NCBI GenBank assembly: GCA_051010015.1
Contig: JBPCVZ010000122.1
Span: 1-18,387, forward strand
Source of the DNA: CAJQQK01 sp051010015
GTDB lineage: Bacteria; Pseudomonadota; Alphaproteobacteria; Rhizobiales; Hyphomicrobiaceae
Direction: 5' to 3'
Length of the DNA: 18,387 nucleotides
Positions 15,199-18,387 of the stretch are shown here, piece after piece; position 1 is the stretch's first letter; each line of letters opens with the position of its first letter. The notes below the pieces were generated by a model, which was given only the letters and a program-made list of their open reading frames with translations, was not told the DNA's origin and ran no database searches. The position numbers and the translations under genes were made by a program.

Positions 15199-16272
15199 CT
15201 AACGCGATTGCGTCGCCAGCTTGCTTCGCCGCGCCATTCGGGCGGTCGGACCATGGCTGGAATCCGATCGGCCAGGCGTGCGGCCGCGCCTTTCTGTGCT
15301 CGGTGTGCAGCCAAAATGCTCGCTGTAACTCTTCGAAAAATGCGATGCAGATACAAAGCCACAGGCCATCGCAACCGACAAGATCGGCATCGAGGTCTGC
15401 AAGAGCAGGAAGCGCGCCCGCTCTAGCCGCACAGAAAGATAGTGGCGCGTTGGTGAATGCCCCAGGTATTTTGAGAACAGGCGCTCGAGTTGGCGTGACG
15501 AAACGCCGGCCTGACGGGCAAGTTCGGCGCAGGTCATGGGGTTCTCGACGGTCTCTTCCATGCGCTGGATGACGGCGAGCAGTTTTGGATGCGAAACGCC
15601 GAGGCGATTGCGCAGGTCCATACGCTGACGCTCGGTGCCCTCGCGGATTCGATGGTAGACCAGCAAATCGGTGGCGTGAGCGGCCAAATCAGGGTTGTAG
15701 TCGCTGGCAAGGATAGACAGCATCATGTCAGTGGCAGCGGTGCCGCCGGCAGACGTAAAGCGGTTGCGATCAATCTCGAACAGATCCTGTGACACATCGA
15801 GATCGGGAAAATCCTGCACCAGACTGGCAAGGTTCTCCCAGTGGATCGTGCAGCGGTGATTGTCGATGAGGCCCGCCTTGGCCAGCACATAAGTACCCGT
15901 GCAAACGGCACCGACGCCGGAACCGAACGACGACAGGCGGCGCACCGTAGCAATCAGGTCGCGGTGGTCGTGGTGCTGGACATCGACCCCGGCGCAGACG
16001 ACGAAGGCCGCCAACTTGTCGGCGTCACGATAGGTGCCGTCCGCCGAAACCCTGACACCATTCGACGCTGTCACCGGTTGCCCATCTGGCGAGAACAACG
16101 ACCATCGGAACAGCTCCTGCTCTGCACAATGGTTTGCCGCGCGCAACGTCTCGATTGCTGAGGTGAAGGCGATCAGCGAAAACGAGGGCACCAGAAAAAA
16201 CCCGATCTGGCAGGCGTCGCCTTGCGGGCGAAAGGGCAGCGGTTGATGTCCTGTGCGCGTATCGTGAGCCAA
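15199..16272 (-). CDS. GlxA-type AraC-family transcriptional regulator (DJ-1/PfpI + HTH)
   Basis: The 357-residue regulator has an N-terminal DJ-1/PfpI-like domain (about 20-190, with GAVCTGTYVLAKAGLIDNHR) and a C-terminal AraC HTH pair (about 235-325, AGVSSRQLERLFSKYLGHSP). It resembles GbdR/CdhR regulators, which sense glycine betaine, dimethylglycine or carnitine metabolites and activate their breakdown genes. This fits its place ahead of mttB. The only in-frame start that fits is TTG at 16272, with no strong ribosome site. The tail beyond residue 330 is basic and low in complexity. The likely targets are the methyltransferase genes and itself (inference). Confidence 0.9.
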   Translation of the reverse strand: MAHDTRTGHQPLPFRPQGDACQIGFFLVPSFSLIAFTSAIETLRAANHCAEQELFRWSLFSPDGQPVTASNGVRVSADGTYRDADKLAAFVVCAGVDVQHHDHRDLIATVRRLSSFGSGVGAVCTGTYVLAKAGLIDNHRCTIHWENLASLVQDFPDLDVSQDLFEIDRNRFTSAGGTAATDMMLSILASDYNPDLAAHATDLLVYHRIREGTERQRMDLRNRLGVSHPKLLAVIQRMEETVENPMTCAELARQAGVSSRQLERLFSKYLGHSPTRHYLSVRLERARFLLLQTSMPILSVAMACGFVSASHFSKSYSEHFGCTPSTERRGRTPGRSDSSHGPTARMARRSKLATQSR

Positions 16273-16358
16273 ATGCGTCGGTTCCCGAAGTCGAGTCAGA
16301 GCTGGCGCTCAAACTGATCTAGGCACAATTCGACGCATCGTGAAAGCACGAAAATGCC

Positions 16359-16370
16359 ACTGTTTACAGT
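16359..16370. promoter_or_regulatory. Short inverted repeat upstream of the GlxA-type regulator
   Basis: ACTGT and ACAGT flank TT in the 155-bp gap between the DUF1638 gene and the regulator, about 87 nt before the TTG start. A second small repeat, TCGTG/CACGA with loop AAAG, lies at 16338-16351. Either could be an autoregulatory site; both are short enough to be chance. Confidence 0.3.
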
Positions 16371-16427
16371 CGTGTTTAAGGGAAATGATGTGGCTCGTCG
16401 GCGAGGAATGAGCCGTTAGCGGAGCAA

Positions 16428-17027
16428 TTAGCCCTGAGCGGGAAACTGCGCATCCAGGGAAACGGCGAGATCACCATAGCCAACCGGCCGATGTTCGAAC
16501 GCCAAATCAAGCTTAACGGCGGCTGATCGCGCCTTCGCAAGGAGGTCCTCCGTCGGTGTCTGGGAGATGTAAACGACTTTCTCGTAATTGCCGAAATACA
16601 TGTCGCGAAGTTCAGGATGGCGGTCGATGCCAAGGCCCTTGACGATAAGGCTGTCGAACTGACGCACGAGGAAGTCCGTCAAAAAGAAAGACGTCATGTC
16701 GTCGTCACGCGCAGCAAATGCCTCCACGCCGGAAAAGAACGCGTAGCAATGCGTGCCTGGGAGACGTTCGACGCCGGCAGCGTCAATCACGCGGTCGAGA
16801 TCACCGCCGGTCCCACAATCCGCATAGGCGACGAAGATGTGATCATAGCGATCGCCGGCCGACGCAATTCGCTCGGCGACAGCCGGCGCGATTTTTTCAG
16901 GACGGTTGTGGTAGAGCGCCGGGATCGCGGCGATGTCGATAGCGGACAGCCTGTTGGCGCCAAGTACGTCGCGGATCTCTCGAACCAGCGCGCCGCAAGC
17001 AATGATCAAGGCTCTTTTCTCGCTCAC
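16428..17027 (-). CDS. DUF1638-domain protein
   Basis: The 199-residue protein matches DUF1638 (PF07796-like). It has ALIIACGALVREI at the N-terminus, HIFVAYADCGTGGDLD (63-78) in the middle, and Cys11, Cys71 and Cys94 as possible metal or cofactor ligands. The family is recurrently found beside MttB-type methyltransferases and corrinoid proteins; its biochemical role is not known. I prefer the GTG at 17027, which has AACGAGG 9 nt upstream. The ATG at 17036 would leave no spacing for that ribosome site. It sits between the corrinoid protein gene (128-nt gap) and the regulator. Confidence 0.87.
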   Translation of the reverse strand: MSEKRALIIACGALVREIRDVLGANRLSAIDIAAIPALYHNRPEKIAPAVAERIASAGDRYDHIFVAYADCGTGGDLDRVIDAAGVERLPGTHCYAFFSGVEAFAARDDDMTSFFLTDFLVRQFDSLIVKGLGIDRHPELRDMYFGNYEKVVYISQTPTEDLLAKARSAAVKLDLAFEHRPVGYGDLAVSLDAQFPAQG

Positions 17028-17095
17028 CGCACACATCCTCGTTGCGCCCGCGCACAATCACAAATGCTGGCGCCACCCTCAGCAAACACCTTCAA

Positions 17096-17111
17096 ACGTT
17101 CGCCCGAACGT
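17096..17111. repeat. Inverted repeat between corrinoid-protein and DUF1638 genes
   Basis: ACGTTCG and CGAACGT are perfect reverse complements around CC. The stem lies 45 nt past the corrinoid gene stop and about 69 nt before the DUF1638 start. In the transcript it is followed by TTTGAAGG. It may be a weak terminator or processing hairpin that sets different levels for the two genes. Confidence 0.45.
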
Positions 17112-17155
17112 CGCCGCAGCGCAACAGCTGCATCCGGATACCTCAGGCCCTGCCG

Positions 17156-17857
17156 TTACGCCCTGGCTAGCTGGTTGTGCTTGCGCGCCATGAGTTCCTT
17201 GGCGGTTTCGACCGCGACAGCAGCGTCGCGGCAGTAGGCATCAGCGCCAACGGCGTTCGCAAAATCCTCATTGAGCGGCGCCCCGCCCACCAGGACAATG
17301 TAGTCGTCGCGGATCCCCTTTTCCTTCAGTGTGTCGATAACGACCTTCATATACGGCATCGTCGTCGTCAGCAGTGCCGACATGCCGAGCATGTCCGGCT
17401 TGTGCTCCTCGATCGCGGCGAGGAATTCGTCGGCGTCGGTATTGATCCCTAGGTCGATGACCTCGAAACCGGCGCCTTCCATCATCATGCCGACCAAGTT
17501 CTTGCCGATATCGTGAATGTCACCTTTCACCGTCCCTGTAACGATTTTGCCCTGGCGCGGCGCACCGCTCTCGATGAGCAACGGGCGCAGGATAGCCATG
17601 CCGGCTTTCATCGCGTTGGCGGCGAGCAACACTTCGGGCACGAACAGAATGCCGTCACGAAAATCGATCCCAACGATGCGCATGCCTTCAACCAACGCTT
17701 CAGTCAGAACGCGATAAGGCGCCCAGCCGCGACCGAGCAGAATATGCACGGCCTCTTCGATCTCTTCTTTGAGACCGTCGTACAGGTCATCGTGCATCTG
17801 TTGCGTCAATTCCTCATCGTTGAGGGAATTGAGGTCGAGATCGTCTTCTTCACTCAT
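17156..17857 (-). CDS. MttC-type methyltransferase corrinoid protein (B12-binding)
   Basis: The 233-residue protein has a helical cap domain (about 15-95) and a B12-binding Rossmann domain (about 100-230). The motif GDIHDIGKN gives D113-x-H115-x-x-G118, with His115 the lower axial ligand of cobalt. It is the methyl carrier that MttB-type enzymes load and a second methyltransferase unloads, usually to tetrahydrofolate. The ATG at 17857 is supported by CAGGAG 9 nt upstream; longer starts at 17881 and 17941 lack such a site. The gene is first in the methyltransferase module. No cobalamin riboswitch is seen upstream. The second methyltransferase is not in the window. Confidence 0.92.
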   Translation of the reverse strand: MSEEDDLDLNSLNDEELTQQMHDDLYDGLKEEIEEAVHILLGRGWAPYRVLTEALVEGMRIVGIDFRDGILFVPEVLLAANAMKAGMAILRPLLIESGAPRQGKIVTGTVKGDIHDIGKNLVGMMMEGAGFEVIDLGINTDADEFLAAIEEHKPDMLGMSALLTTTMPYMKVVIDTLKEKGIRDDYIVLVGGAPLNEDFANAVGADAYCRDAAVAVETAKELMARKHNQLARA

Positions 17858-17941
17858 CTGGCCAAGCTCCTGAAAAGCCATACGCATCCTGCCAACCACG
17901 GCCGGCGCGCAAGTTGTGTCATGAACACTAGTCGCACTCAA

Positions 17942-17974
17942 GTCTAAGGTCTGCGCCTTAGTACGACCTTAACA
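17942..17974. promoter_or_regulatory. Repeated TAAGG/CCTTA half-sites upstream of the corrinoid protein gene
   Basis: CTAAGG (17944-17949) and CCTTAG (17956-17961) form an inverted repeat with a 6-nt spacer. A third CCTTA (17967-17971) lies 11 nt further on, one helix turn from the second. The group sits about 87-115 nt upstream of the ATG at 17857. Three phased half-sites suggest an activator operator, perhaps for the nearby GlxA-type regulator, but the match to any known site is not established. Confidence 0.4.
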
Positions 17975-18056
17975 GATCAGAAATCGACATTTCGCGTGCT
18001 CGCAAGCCGTAGTCGCAGCGCTACGAACCAATTAGGATGGGGTACCGGGTGCTAGT

Positions 18057-18387
18057 TTACGGCCGCAAAGAGATGACGGCGATGAAGATGCCGAGGCATA
18101 CGAGAGCGCAGCCGAACATGATGGATATGGCCCGTCCATGGCTTGAAAGCTTTTCCAGCATGACATACCCCGTCAATCCGGCGATGAACAAAAGATTGAA
18201 TAGTCCGCCCGCAAACAAAGCACCAATGAGCATCCAACAACTACCGAGCATATAGCCGCCCAAGTTCAAACCCATGCGAATTGAGCCGGTCGCACCGTCC
18301 TGCCAGCCCTGGAAAATATGCTTGTCCGGATGCCGAATATGTTTGAGGCAGTTCTGCTTGATGCCGGAAAACTGATAGGCTCCAGCG
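18057..18387 (-). CDS. DUF2182 membrane protein, C-terminal part (5' end beyond window)
   Basis: The frame is open to the right edge of the window and gives at least 109 residues up to the stop at 18057. The visible part has a soluble stretch starting AGAYQFSGIKQNCL, then FQGWQDGATGSIRMGLNLG. Two hydrophobic segments follow, GSCWMLIGALFAGGLFNLLF and a second near the end (IMFGCALVCLGIFIAVISL). This matches the C-terminal region of predicted metal-binding integral membrane proteins (DUF2182), often encoded beside a DUF1326 protein. The ATG at 18275 is internal, not the start. The gene is separated from the corrinoid gene by about 200 nt. Function is unknown. Confidence 0.8.
   Translation of the reverse strand, partial: AGAYQFSGIKQNCLKHIRHPDKHIFQGWQDGATGSIRMGLNLGGYMLGSCWMLIGALFAGGLFNLLFIAGLTGYVMLEKLSSHGRAISIMFGCALVCLGIFIAVISLRP

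Noticed and set aside
16355..16361. GCCACTG, a sequence found in cobalamin riboswitches
   Set aside because: It lies on the wrong strand and has no accompanying B12 box or paired stems; a seven-base match is expected by chance.

Overview
The window is high-GC DNA, most likely from an alphaproteobacterium, possibly of Rhodospirillales or Rhizobiales type. The evidence is the adjacent pair of ligase-associated exonuclease and cisplatin-response ATP-dependent ligase, the non-pyrrolysine MttB module with a GlxA/GbdR-type regulator, and a CCCCGG-type interspersed palindromic repeat. This is inference; no rRNA or tRNA marker is present. Nearly everything is on the minus strand. Only a CBS-domain gene at the left edge and a class III aminotransferase in the middle are on the plus strand.

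Left part (1-3237): a small twin-CBS protein (+) converges on a two-gene DNA repair operon (-), in which an MBL-fold exonuclease is translationally coupled through TGATG to an ATP-dependent DNA ligase. The exonuclease may start leaderless at a GTG placed next to a TATATA box.

Centre-left (3291-9236, all minus): a tungsten/molybdopterin aldehyde:ferredoxin oxidoreductase (AOR) locus resembling the AorABC type. Read 5'->3' it holds a 16-Cys four-cluster ferredoxin (AorA-like), the AOR catalytic subunit (AorB-like), a perfect 13-bp stem-loop, a promoter overlapped by a 30-bp imperfect palindrome, an AAA/STAND-like ATPase, an FAD/NAD oxidoreductase (AorC-like) with a low-complexity insertion of about 70 residues, a MoaD/ThiS-like protein ending in Gly-Gly, and an unrecognised 109-residue protein. 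The likely flow is aldehyde oxidation at the pterin site, electrons through the ferredoxin to the FAD subunit, then to NAD+. The MoaD-like protein probably serves cofactor synthesis. The ATPase is the unexpected member.

Middle (9237-10820): the aminotransferase is divergent from the aor genes. It could supply an aldehyde for AOR, but the substrate cannot be read from sequence.

Right part (10849-18387, all minus): in transcription order, the C-terminal end of a DUF2182 membrane protein that runs off the window, then a methyltransferase module (MttC-type corrinoid protein, DUF1638 protein, GlxA-type AraC regulator, non-Pyl MttB-family methyltransferase), a 411-bp gap with a nested palindromic repeat, then a GFA-family zinc protein, a HAD phosphatase and a Gfo/Idh/MocA oxidoreductase. 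The module probably demethylates a quaternary amine or methylamine into one-carbon metabolism; the exact substrate is unknown. I found no mobile element, CRISPR array, tRNA or rRNA.
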